Shown: positions 5,325-12,429 of the stretch, one piece after another
How the letters are laid out: every line of letters begins with the position of its first letter
How positions within the stretch are numbered: the stretch's first letter is position 1
From: Candidatus Zambryskiibacteriota bacterium
Lineage (GTDB): Bacteria; Patescibacteriota; Minisyncoccia; Phycocordibacterales; Zambryskibacteraceae
DNA: 17,242 nt
Reading direction: 5' to 3'
NCBI GenBank assembly: GCA_024654145.1
Contig: JANLIM010000048.1
Location: 1 to 17,242, forward strand
The notes under the pieces: model-generated
Database searches by the model: none
Told to the model about the DNA's origin: nothing
Seen by the model: only the letters and a program-made list of their open reading frames with translations
Made by a program: the position numbers and the translations under genes

Positions 5325-6371
5325 TTACTCAGAGAGCGAAAGGATGTAGTCGGCCAGTTCTTCGTCGCCTCGACAACCTTCCACCAGTTCCTGCTTGCTG
5401 ATGAGAAGACTGAAGTCGCCTTCGTTCTCGATGAGCTTCCTGAGCTGCGTCCACTTCCCAGAGTAGTTCCCGTTTGAGCCGTCCAGATCACCGCTCTGTC
5501 GCGGTCGAGCCGGATGCTGGAAGGGGGACATGTGGCCGTTGGACAGAAGCCCCTTCGCCATTGAGATATCCTCTTCAAGTGAGCGAATACCAGCATGAGT
5601 GAGATAGCTCGTTCGCGCACACTTTCCTGACGAGGCGTAAGCAAGATCCATCCACCCCTGCGACTCAGCCCGATCTTCAGGTCTGATGTAGGGGAGATGC
5701 CACTCACTCTTGTGTAGTTCGATAGGAGCGCTCGCTCTCATCGCTTTCGCGATGGCTGTGCCGAAGTCGCATGCTTCCGGCTGCGCCATTTTGCTGACGC
5801 GCAAACCCAGGAAGTTGCGCCAGTGAGTAGCTGTCACGATAACCGTGTGGAATGCGTACGTCTCGAGCACACGGTTTGCGTGCTGCTTGTGCAATCCTCG
5901 ATCTTGGGTCTGGAGCCTCACTTGAACTCCGTGGTCGAGACTGAGCTGCTCGATCTTATCGAAGAGAGCTTCGGCAGCTGCGATGCTTTTCTCTCCCTTA
6001 ACGGTAGAGAGAAGTTCTTTGCGCCCCCCGGCGAGCGCGTAGGCCTGAAGGATGGCCATGTCGCGACCGAAGAGCCAGTTCTGAACGACTCGCCGCTGAT
6101 CTTCGGCGGAAAGTTCTTCACCAGCTTGCATACCTGCCTTGTTGACTCCGAATGAGTTGGGGATGTACGGCTTCTCGAGGACCGCAATCATCCGCTTCCA
6201 TACGGGAATAGCACGTGAACTTGCCGAGTTCCGGCTGAACCGGCAATGCGTGTTGAACTCGGCTAGAAACGGCCGTGGGAAAGTCGTCTCGATGGAGACG
6301 ATCCTTGACCCTTCGAAAATACTGTCGCATACCATCTGAGCAGTGGCGCTACCTTCCGTGAATGTCTCCAT
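5325..6371 (-). CDS. thyX: ThyX-like flavin-dependent thymidylate synthase, permuted motif order
   Basis: It probably makes dTMP from dUMP with methylene-THF and FAD. Residues 40-58 of the chosen start hold AEFNTHCRFSRNSASSRA, a variant of the ThyX signature RHRxxSxNxxSxR; phage-type members usually read THR-x-FSRN, whereas here Cys and Arg replace Arg and the next residue. NRVLETYAFHTVIVTAT (about 166-182) and AQPEACDFGTAIAKAM follow. Near the C-terminus KCARTSYLTHAG and GHMSPFQHPARP (about 250-289) match segments that in canonical ThyX come before the signature. The product is 348 aa, longer than the usual 220-250 aa ThyX. The ATG at 6371 is chosen for its GGGAGA SD four bases upstream; an ATG at 6410 adds 13 residues. 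The neighbours dcd and tmk form the same pathway. The family call is good; activity with the altered signature is unproven. Confidence 0.8.
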   Translation of the reverse strand: METFTEGSATAQMVCDSIFEGSRIVSIETTFPRPFLAEFNTHCRFSRNSASSRAIPVWKRMIAVLEKPYIPNSFGVNKAGMQAGEELSAEDQRRVVQNWLFGRDMAILQAYALAGGRKELLSTVKGEKSIAAAEALFDKIEQLSLDHGVQVRLQTQDRGLHKQHANRVLETYAFHTVIVTATHWRNFLGLRVSKMAQPEACDFGTAIAKAMRASAPIELHKSEWHLPYIRPEDRAESQGWMDLAYASSGKCARTSYLTHAGIRSLEEDISMAKGLLSNGHMSPFQHPARPRQSGDLDGSNGNYSGKWTQLRKLIENEGDFSLLISKQELVEGCRGDEELADYILSLSE

Positions 6372-6375
6372 AACG

Positions 6376-6381
6376 TCTCCC
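6376..6381 (-). promoter_or_regulatory. Shine-Dalgarno site deciding the thyX start
   Basis: GGGAGA on the minus strand lies four bases before the ATG at 6371. The longer start at 6410 has only GAGAAAG close in front of it. The strong site favours 6371. Confidence 0.6.
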
Positions 6382-6421
6382 AATCCTTGACCAAAATGAT
6401 CAAAATGCATTTCTTTCTCTA

Positions 6422-6455
6422 TTTCTACTTTTTAATGGAGATTTGTCAATTGACT
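6422..6455. promoter_or_regulatory. Divergent thyX / tmk promoter region with abutting -35 boxes
   Basis: The palindrome GTCAATTGAC (6445-6454) contains TTGACA on the minus strand (6444-6449) and TTGACT on the plus strand (6450-6455), back to back. For thyX a weak -10, TAGAAA (6422-6427), lies 16 bases downstream, giving a leader of about 45 bases to the SD-supported ATG. For tmk no good -10 is seen at 16-18 bases. A dimeric regulator site is an alternative reading of the palindrome. Confidence 0.4.
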
Positions 6456-6494
6456 AGATATTGTGGAATGAGTACTGTTTCAGACAGAACAGAA

Positions 6495-6500
6495 GGGAGA
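6495..6500 (+). promoter_or_regulatory. Shine-Dalgarno site of tmk
   Basis: GGGAGA lies just before the ATG at 6504. It fixes the start, although the frame is open 39 codons further upstream into the thyX promoter region. Confidence 0.65.
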
Positions 6501-6503
6501 CTT

Positions 6504-7163
6504 ATGCGGGCAAAGTTTATTGCAATAGACGGCAACGACGGTGCAGGCAAAGAGACACAAGCCAAGCTTTTAAGCGAGGCCCTCAAGAAGCGGGGAGAAG
6601 CAACGCTTCTCATCAGCTTCCCTCGTTACGAAGATACTTTCTTCGGACAGGAGTTACGCCGAGCGCTTAGAGGTGACTACGGAGCCTTCGGTGACATCAA
6701 CCCGTACCTGGCTTCTTACCCGTACGCTGCCGATCGCTGGATTTCCAAGCCGTACATCGAGGTGGCGCTCAAGTCCGGGATCTACGTAATTTCTGATCGC
6801 TACATGAGTGCGAACCAGATTCACCAAGGAGGTAAGATTTCGAACGTGAAGGAGAGGGAAAGGTTCCTTGCTTGGCTCGATGAACTCGAGTACGGGCAGT
6901 TCAAGATTCCGCATCCTGATATCTCGATTTACCTTGACGTACCGGTGAGCGTTTCGAAAAGACTCATGAGTACGAAGACGCGAGATATTGTGGAGAATAG
7001 CCCTAAGTATCTCGAGAACTCGTACAGGTGCGCCCAGTGGCTCATAAAGCGCCATGCGGATGAATGGATGAGTGTGAAGTGCATGCAGTCGCGCCGTCTA
7101 AAGTCTCGTGAAGAAATCCATGAAGAGATCATGGAAGGTCTGCGAGACCGCTCAGTTCTCTAA
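6504..7163 (+). CDS. tmk: Thymidylate (dTMP) kinase
   Basis: It phosphorylates dTMP to dTDP with ATP, the step after ThyX. The 219-aa product opens AKFIAIDGNDGAGKETQAKLL. The P-loop (residues 10-18) reads GNDGAGKET, where most relatives have Ser or Thr directly after the lysine; here it is Glu, followed by Thr. PYAADRW (73-79) matches the AADR motif of the base-binding region. VISDRYMSANQIHQGGK (95-111) is the DRY/H motif, with the following SxxxxQG-like thymidine-binding stretch. PDISIYLDVPVSVSKRLM is the usual strand and helix before the lid. The upstream in-frame extension is rejected because it overlaps the divergent promoter and the SD supports 6504. A terminator follows four bases after the stop. 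Confidence 0.88.
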   Translation: MRAKFIAIDGNDGAGKETQAKLLSEALKKRGEATLLISFPRYEDTFFGQELRRALRGDYGAFGDINPYLASYPYAADRWISKPYIEVALKSGIYVISDRYMSANQIHQGGKISNVKERERFLAWLDELEYGQFKIPHPDISIYLDVPVSVSKRLMSTKTRDIVENSPKYLENSYRCAQWLIKRHADEWMSVKCMQSRRLKSREEIHEEIMEGLRDRSVL

Positions 7164-7197
7164 AAGTGCCGCCTCGAAAGAGGCGGCCTTCGCTTTT
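7162..7197 (+). terminator. tmk terminator
   Basis: GCCGCCTC (7168-7175), a GAAA tetraloop and GAGGCGGC (7180-7187) form an eight-pair stem preceded by AAAAG and followed by CTTCGCTTTT. It separates the thymidylate module from the aminoacyl-tRNA synthetase cluster. Confidence 0.85.
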
Positions 7198-7216
7198 CAA
7201 AGTCTGGAATAACGGT

Positions 7217-8821
7217 ATGATTGAGCCAAAGAACATTGAATTGATGAAACAAGAAATAGAAAATTTGATAAATAGCGCTCTCGCTTCACTCGGTATTGAA
7301 TCGAAGGGTTTTTCTGTAGAACATCCAACTGACCTGAAGATGGGGGACTATTCTACTAATGTAGGAATCAAAACCGGCAAGGCTAAGGAAATTTACGAAC
7401 ACTTGGCGGTTTCACCGCCAAGTGGGGTGGAGAAAATTGAAATCGCTGGACCAGGATTCATTAATTTCTATCTTTCAAAAGAATTTTTCCAGAAGAGCTT
7501 GAAGAAAGTTATCGAAGCCGGGGACGACTTTGGAAAAGGTAAGCACGCAAGAGGATTCAAGGTTATGGTCGAATACACCGACGCTAATCCTTTTAAAGAT
7601 CTTCATATCGGGCATCTGATGAGCAATGCTGTCGGGGAAGCAATTTCAAGAATTATTGAGTGGAACGGTGCGGATGTGAAGCGAGCAAATTATCAAGGTG
7701 ATGCTGGGATGCATATTGCACAGGCTGTATGGGGAATGATAAAGGGAGCAGATGATCCTTACGTTTTCGGCAATAAAGCATTTGCAGAAGATGAAACCGC
7801 TCAGAGTGAAATCAAGGAAATTAATAAAAAAATCTACGATAAAACTGACCCTAAAATCAATGAGCTATACAAGGTGGGTAGAGAAGAGAGCCTAAAGAAG
7901 TTCGAGGAGATTTATAAAAGGCTAGGGACAAAGTTTGATTTCTATTTCTTTGAATCAGAAACAGCAAAGATTGGTAAAAAAATTGTTGAAGAAAATATTG
8001 GAAAGGTGTTTGAGGAATCTGATGGTGCAGTTGTCTTTAAGGGCGAAAAGTTCAATCCGTCACTTCACACTCGTGTATTTATTAACTCACAAGGAATCCC
8101 AACATACGAGGCAAAGGACTTAGGTAATGCTAAAAATAAATCAGATGTATATCCATATGATTTATCTGTGGTGGTAACAGGTAATGAGATCAAGGATTAT
8201 TTCCGGGTCATGTTAGCAGCGCTTGGGCAGATTTATCCTGACCTTGCAGCTAAAACTAAACATCTTCCTCATGGAATGCTCCGTTTGTTGACAGGTAAAA
8301 TGTCATCGAGGACAGGAGATGTTATTACTGCAGAAGAATTAATTGAAGAAGTGAAAACAAGAGTGAAGGGTGACGAGCAAGTAGCCATCGGCGCTATCAA
8401 GTACATGATCCTGCGCTCAAATATCGGGAGTGACATCGTTTTCGATTTCGAAAAGTCAGTTTCTACCGAGGGTGACTCCGGAGTCTATCTCCAATACGCA
8501 CACGCCCGCGCCAATTCAATACTGGAAAAGGCAGGCAAGAAGGGGAATACAGAAGGGGAGAGAAATACTACACACGAAATTGAGAAGCTGCTTTACCGTT
8601 TCCCGGAAATTGTTGAGAGAGCGGGGCAGGAGTATGCGCCGAATTACATCACTACGTACCTTACTGAGCTGGCATCTTCGTTTAATAACTTCTACGCCCA
8701 TGAACAAGTTTTGGAAGACAGCCCGGAATCTGGTTATCGCTTGGCCATAGTCCAAGCCTTTAAAACTGTGATGAAAAACGGCCTGACTATTCTCGGTATT
8801 CCTGCGCCTGAGAGGATGTGA
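7217..8821 (+). CDS. argS: Arginyl-tRNA synthetase
   Basis: This class I synthetase charges tRNA-Arg in the cytoplasm. The 534-aa product has the ArgRS N-terminal domain (EHPTDLKMGDYSTN, AGPGFINFYL). The HIGH motif appears as DLHIGHLMSN (H130-H133). NYQGDAGMHIAQ follows. The KMSK-type loop is KMSSRTGDVI (361-370). A DALR anticodon-binding domain ends in the canonical GLTILGIPAPERM. HIGH and KMSS are intact. Residues about 62-70 (HLAVSPPSG) are encoded by a perfect hairpin sequence and extend a loop before GVEKIEIAGPG. The start at 7217 is preferred to a GTG at 7166 that lies in the tmk terminator; an ATG at 7244 (residue 10) is also possible. No SD is seen. TATGAT at 7216-7221 could be a -10 box if the 7244 start is used. 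Confidence 0.95.
   Translation: MIEPKNIELMKQEIENLINSALASLGIESKGFSVEHPTDLKMGDYSTNVGIKTGKAKEIYEHLAVSPPSGVEKIEIAGPGFINFYLSKEFFQKSLKKVIEAGDDFGKGKHARGFKVMVEYTDANPFKDLHIGHLMSNAVGEAISRIIEWNGADVKRANYQGDAGMHIAQAVWGMIKGADDPYVFGNKAFAEDETAQSEIKEINKKIYDKTDPKINELYKVGREESLKKFEEIYKRLGTKFDFYFFESETAKIGKKIVEENIGKVFEESDGAVVFKGEKFNPSLHTRVFINSQGIPTYEAKDLGNAKNKSDVYPYDLSVVVTGNEIKDYFRVMLAALGQIYPDLAAKTKHLPHGMLRLLTGKMSSRTGDVITAEELIEEVKTRVKGDEQVAIGAIKYMILRSNIGSDIVFDFEKSVSTEGDSGVYLQYAHARANSILEKAGKKGNTEGERNTTHEIEKLLYRFPEIVERAGQEYAPNYITTYLTELASSFNNFYAHEQVLEDSPESGYRLAIVQAFKTVMKNGLTILGIPAPERM
7400..7424. repeat. Perfect hairpin inside argS
   Basis: CACTTGGCGGT (7400-7410) and ACCGCCAAGTG (7414-7424) are perfect 11-base reverse complements around TTC. 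The stretch is in frame and encodes His62 to Ser69 of ArgRS, a region with no counterpart in my recollection of typical ArgRS. Confidence 0.7.
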
Positions 8822-8825
8822 TAAT
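8817..8825 (+). promoter_or_regulatory. Extended -10 promoter for the ileS leader
   Basis: TGTGATAAT (TG at 8817-8818, hexamer GATAAT at 8820-8825) overlaps the argS stop codon. It would start transcription near 8832, exactly where the folded T-box leader begins. No clear -35 box is seen. Confidence 0.45.
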
Positions 8826-8831
8826 ATGGTT

Positions 8832-8999
8832 TCAAAGCGTTAAGGAGACTAATCACCTCTGAGCTTCGGGAAGAAAGCGTAAGCAAGTAGAGCCCGAGGG
8901 GTAAGCCCCGATAGCTGTAAAGAGAAGCAATCAAGGTGGTACCACGGGTGAAAGCTCGTCCTTGCGTGGCATTTTTGCCGGATGAGGACGAGCTTTTAT
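8832..8999 (+). ncRNA. T-box riboswitch (transcription attenuator) controlling ileS
   Basis: The T-box core AAGGTGGTACCACGGGT is at 8933-8949. The antiterminator can form from AAGG (8933-8936) with CCTT (8960-8963) and ACG (8944-8946) with CGT (8957-8959). This leaves the classical seven-base UGGUACC bulge, whose UGGU pairs with the NCCA end of uncharged tRNA. The competing terminator pairs AAAGCTCGTCCT (8951-8962) with AGGACGAGCTTT (8985-8996), followed by TATTT. Stem III is GAT-A-GCT / AGC-A-ATC (8910-8932). Stem I is short, about 65-70 bases, with CTTCGGG (8864-8870) pairing with CCCGAGG (8893-8899). A candidate specifier AUC (8852-8854) would match isoleucine, in agreement with the downstream gene. 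When tRNA-Ile is charged, the terminator should form and reduce ileS expression. Confidence 0.9.
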
Positions 9000-9001
9000 T
9001 T

Positions 9002-12000
9002 ATGACCAGCGAAAATCAAAATCCAAAATCAGACAGAGCGCTTAAAGAGGAAGCGATTTTAAATTTCTGGAAGGATAATAAAATATTCGAAAAAAGCCTG
9101 GAGAAAGAAGCTCCTGAGGGAGAGTTTGTTTTCTACGAGGGTCCACCTACGGCCAACGGTAAGCCGGGGATTCACCATATCGAAGCACGGTCATTCAAGG
9201 ATGCTATTCCTCGCTATAAAACTATGCGTGGATTTCATGTCGCAAGAAAAGCAGGCTGGGACACTCACGGACTTCCGGTAGAGCTAGAAGTCGAAAAACA
9301 ACTAGGTTTAAAGTCTAAAAAAGAGATAGAAAAGTACGGTATCGCCAAGTTTAATGAAGAGAGCAAGAAAAGTGTATGGAAATATGTGGACGAGTGGAGA
9401 GAATTTACTGATCGTATAGGGTACTGGGTAGATATCGACAATGCTTATGTCACATATCACAACTCATACATAGAAACTGTTTGGTCGATACTGGCTAAAG
9501 TCGAAGAGAAAAAGCTTCTTTACAAAGATTATAAAGTTCTGCCTTGGTGCCCACGTTGTGGTACTGCCCTTTCCTCCCACGAACTAGCTCAGGGGTATAA
9601 AGATGTTAAGGATTTGTCGGTGTACGTGAAATTTAAAGCAAAGGTTAATTTGGATTATAACGTTTATTTAGTTGCATGGACTACAACGCCATGGACTTTA
9701 CCTGGGAATGTTGCTTTAGCTGTAGGGGAAGATATAAATTACCTTTGGCTTAAGAAAGAAAACGAAGTACTAATTGTTGCAGAGGATAGAATGGAGGTTG
9801 TGGGCGAAGGTTATGAAATTATTAAATCAACTAAGGGTGAAGAGCTTCTAGGTATGGAGTACGAGCCTCTTTTTAACGAGCTCAAAACTCACATGCAGGC
9901 TTCAGAATTACAAAAAAAAGAGTTTTCAAGTGTTGTAAATGGATGGAGTGTGTATTTAGCTGATTTTGTTACCACTGAAGATGGCTCAGGAATTGTTCAC
10001 ACAGCCGTTATGTATGGTCAAGATGACTTTGCGTTGGGTGCAGAGAAAAACCTACCAAAAGTGCATACGGTTAGTGATACTGGGAATTTTATATCGGGGG
10101 TAGTCCCAGATTTTCTTGCAGGAAGATATGTTAAGGAAATGGATGAGAATGGTAAGCCAACTCTAGATGTAGACATTATTGATTATCTAAAGAAAAATAA
10201 CCTATTATTAAAGCAGGAAAATTATAAGCATCAGTACCCACACTGCTGGAGGTGCAAAACACCGCTTATATATTACGCACGTGATTCTTGGTATATCGCC
10301 ATGTCGAAGCTGCGGGATGAGCTTGTAAAGGAGAACGAGAAGATAAACTGGGAGCCAAACTATATAAAGGAAGGGCGTTTTGGAGAGTGGCTTCGTGAGA
10401 TAAAAGACTGGGCAATTTCCCGAGAGCGCTATTGGGGGACACCTCTGCCCGTTTGGGAGAATGCCGATAAGACCAAAAGAGTATTGGTTGACTCACTCGA
10501 TACACTCAAAAAATATACAAAAACTAATAAAAACACTTTTGTGTTTATGCGTCACGGTGAGACAGTTGGTAATACACGCAAACTTTGGCGGGGGAATCCT
10601 TTGACCCATGATCCATTGACTGAAAACGGTAAGGCACAAGTAAAAAATAGTGCCGCCGATCTTAGAGGCACAGACTTCGATTTAGTCTTTATATCTCCAT
10701 TCGACCGCGCGCGGGAAACGGCAGATATTCTTTTGCCAGAGCTTGGTCTGTCGGAAGATAAGTTAAAGGTAGATCCTCGCCTTAGTGAATGGAATGCGGG
10801 AGCAGAGTTTGAGCTTAAACCACTGGATCAGTTTTTTGCAACACTTGATAAGCAAGCAGACAAGTACCACTTTAAAACAGCTGACGGGGAATCGTTCGTA
10901 GATATGGTAAGGCGTGTGGGGGATTTTATGTACGAGCTCGACTCCAAATATGAAGGTAAGAATATTCTTATTATTACCCACGGCGGGGTTGTGAGAGGTG
11001 CTGGTCTTGTAGCAGAAGGTTTCGACTACGCATCAATTACAGAAAAGTTGGTTGACTTAGGAGTGAAAAACGCAGAAGTGAGAAGTGTTAACTTTGTTCC
11101 ACTTCCACACAATGAAAACTTCGAACTCGATCTGCACAAACCTTATATCGATGAAGTGGTTCTTGAAAAAGATGGAGAAGAATACAGGAGGGTCAAAGAA
11201 GTTATGGATGTTTGGTTTGACTCCGGCGCTATGCCGTTTGCTTCCTTCGACTCTGCTCAGGACAGGCAGTACCCTGCAGACTTTATTTCGGAAGCGATAG
11301 ATCAAACTCGAGGATGGTTTTACACACTTCATGCTATTGGAGTTTTGATGGGTAAGGGACGCGCGTACAAAAATGTGGTCTGCCTCGGCCACATTCTGGA
11401 TAAAGAAGGCAAGAAAATGAGCAAGTCTGTAGGGAATGTAGTGAATCCATGGGAAATGATAGATAAATACGGCGTGGATGTATTGCGCCTGTGGATGTAC
11501 TCCGTTAACCAACCAGGGGAGTCAAAAAACTTCGACGAACGCTCTGTCGATGAATTGCAAAAAAGAGTTTTCAATCTTCTTGATAATGTTTATTCATTCT
11601 ATGAGCTATATCGTGATAAAGAATGTGAAGTTAATGATCTGGAAGTAGAGAAGAGTGATGTCCTGGATTCCTGGATAGTTGCCAAACTCGACAAACTTAC
11701 CAGTGAGGTGACCACCAAGCTCGATGAGTACAAACTTTTGGAACCAGTTCGCGAGTTAAGAGAGTTTATTGATGATCTTTCGACTTGGTATTTGCGTCGT
11801 TCGCGCGAGAGGATTAAAGCAGGAGACAAGGATGCCAAAAAGACTCTTTACTATGTACTCAAGACTGTTTCTAAATTAATGGCGCCTTTTGCACCATTTA
11901 CCGCAGATGATTTGTACCAAAAGTTACGCAGGGAGGATGATGCACTGAGCGTCCATCTAGAAAAATGGCCGGAAATGAAAAAGCCCGGTCTGCTCTCGCT

Positions 12001-12427
12001 GATCAAAGGAGAAAGTAAAAACGAAGATCTCTTAGAAAAAATGGATGAAACGAGGAGGCTTGTTTCTCTCGCTCTTGAAGCTCGGTCGAAGTCTAATATC
12101 AAAGTGCGACAGCCATTGCAAAAGCTCGAAATCCGAAATGCGAAGCTTGAAAACGAATATCTAGAAATCATAAAAGACGAACTTAATGTCAAAGAAGTTT
12201 CTGTAAATCCTGTTCTTGAAAACGAAGTCGCCTTGGACACGACTCTTACAGATGAACTCTTAGAAGAGGGTAAAATGCGCGATGCCGTACGAACTATACA
12301 GGAATGGCGCAAAGAAAAAGGACTTAAACCTGGAGAAAAATCTTCCTACCCTGTACCTGATGAGCAAAAAGAAATTTTTGTAAAATTTGCTGAAGAAATT
12401 AAGAAAGCTACAAACGTAGAATTTTAA
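9002..12427 (+). CDS. ileS: Isoleucyl-tRNA synthetase with nested histidine-phosphatase domain
   Basis: It charges tRNA-Ile and edits valine. The 1141-aa product is of the eukaryote/archaeal-like IleRS type: GKPGIHHIEAR is the HIGH-equivalent (GIHH at residues 56-59), followed by RKAGWDTHGLPVELEVEK. The CP1 editing domain has WTTTPWTLPGN and GSGIVHTAVMYGQDDF. KMSKS is at 805-809, MDVWFDSGAMPFA lies before it, and a long anticodon-binding and C-terminal region follows. Between WGTPLPVWE and LDLHKPYIDEV, residues about 510-695 are a histidine-phosphatase domain: RHGE (His518), SPFDRARET, LSEWNAG (Glu596) and THGG (His660). FDSAQDRQ (749-756) comes from an inserted repeat. The ATG at 9002 follows the T-box terminator by five bases and lacks an SD; an in-frame GTG at 8936 lies inside the riboswitch and is rejected. 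TTG-started recO follows after two bases. Confidence 0.95.
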   Translation: MTSENQNPKSDRALKEEAILNFWKDNKIFEKSLEKEAPEGEFVFYEGPPTANGKPGIHHIEARSFKDAIPRYKTMRGFHVARKAGWDTHGLPVELEVEKQLGLKSKKEIEKYGIAKFNEESKKSVWKYVDEWREFTDRIGYWVDIDNAYVTYHNSYIETVWSILAKVEEKKLLYKDYKVLPWCPRCGTALSSHELAQGYKDVKDLSVYVKFKAKVNLDYNVYLVAWTTTPWTLPGNVALAVGEDINYLWLKKENEVLIVAEDRMEVVGEGYEIIKSTKGEELLGMEYEPLFNELKTHMQASELQKKEFSSVVNGWSVYLADFVTTEDGSGIVHTAVMYGQDDFALGAEKNLPKVHTVSDTGNFISGVVPDFLAGRYVKEMDENGKPTLDVDIIDYLKKNNLLLKQENYKHQYPHCWRCKTPLIYYARDSWYIAMSKLRDELVKENEKINWEPNYIKEGRFGEWLREIKDWAISRERYWGTPLPVWENADKTKRVLVDSLDTLKKYTKTNKNTFVFMRHGETVGNTRKLWRGNPLTHDPLTENGKAQVKNSAADLRGTDFDLVFISPFDRARETADILLPELGLSEDKLKVDPRLSEWNAGAEFELKPLDQFFATLDKQADKYHFKTADGESFVDMVRRVGDFMYELDSKYEGKNILIITHGGVVRGAGLVAEGFDYASITEKLVDLGVKNAEVRSVNFVPLPHNENFELDLHKPYIDEVVLEKDGEEYRRVKEVMDVWFDSGAMPFASFDSAQDRQYPADFISEAIDQTRGWFYTLHAIGVLMGKGRAYKNVVCLGHILDKEGKKMSKSVGNVVNPWEMIDKYGVDVLRLWMYSVNQPGESKNFDERSVDELQKRVFNLLDNVYSFYELYRDKECEVNDLEVEKSDVLDSWIVAKLDKLTSEVTTKLDEYKLLEPVRELREFIDDLSTWYLRRSRERIKAGDKDAKKTLYYVLKTVSKLMAPFAPFTADDLYQKLRREDDALSVHLEKWPEMKKPGLLSLIKGESKNEDLLEKMDETRRLVSLALEARSKSNIKVRQPLQKLEIRNAKLENEYLEIIKDELNVKEVSVNPVLENEVALDTTLTDELLEEGKMRDAVRTIQEWRKEKGLKPGEKSSYPVPDEQKEIFVKFAEEIKKATNVEF
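11244..11269. repeat. Repeat word inserted in ileS
   Basis: CTTCGACTCTGCTCAGGACA and its continuation GGCAG encode SFDSAQDRQ of IleRS. TTCGAC...GCTCAGGACAGG words are a familiar dispersed repeat in many bacterial genomes, usually intergenic (recalled, not searched). In IleRS the segment sits between MPFAS and YPADF, where relatives have other, unrelated residues. Confidence 0.6.
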
Positions 12428-12429
12428 TC

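Noticed and set aside
6387..6503. N-terminal extension of tmk
   Set aside because: It overlaps the thyX start and the divergent promoter region, and a strong SD marks the ATG at 6504, where Tmk similarity begins.
7166..7216. Longer argS start at GTG 7166
   Set aside because: The codons would lie in the tmk terminator stem and encode a basic tail absent from ArgRS.
8936..9001. Longer ileS start at GTG 8936
   Set aside because: This stretch is the T-box core and terminator; the encoded 22 residues have no counterpart in IleRS.
10535..11083. Histidine phosphatase as a separate gene or a frame-disrupting insertion
   Set aside because: There is no stop, start signal or frame change at either border; IleRS similarity resumes in the same frame.
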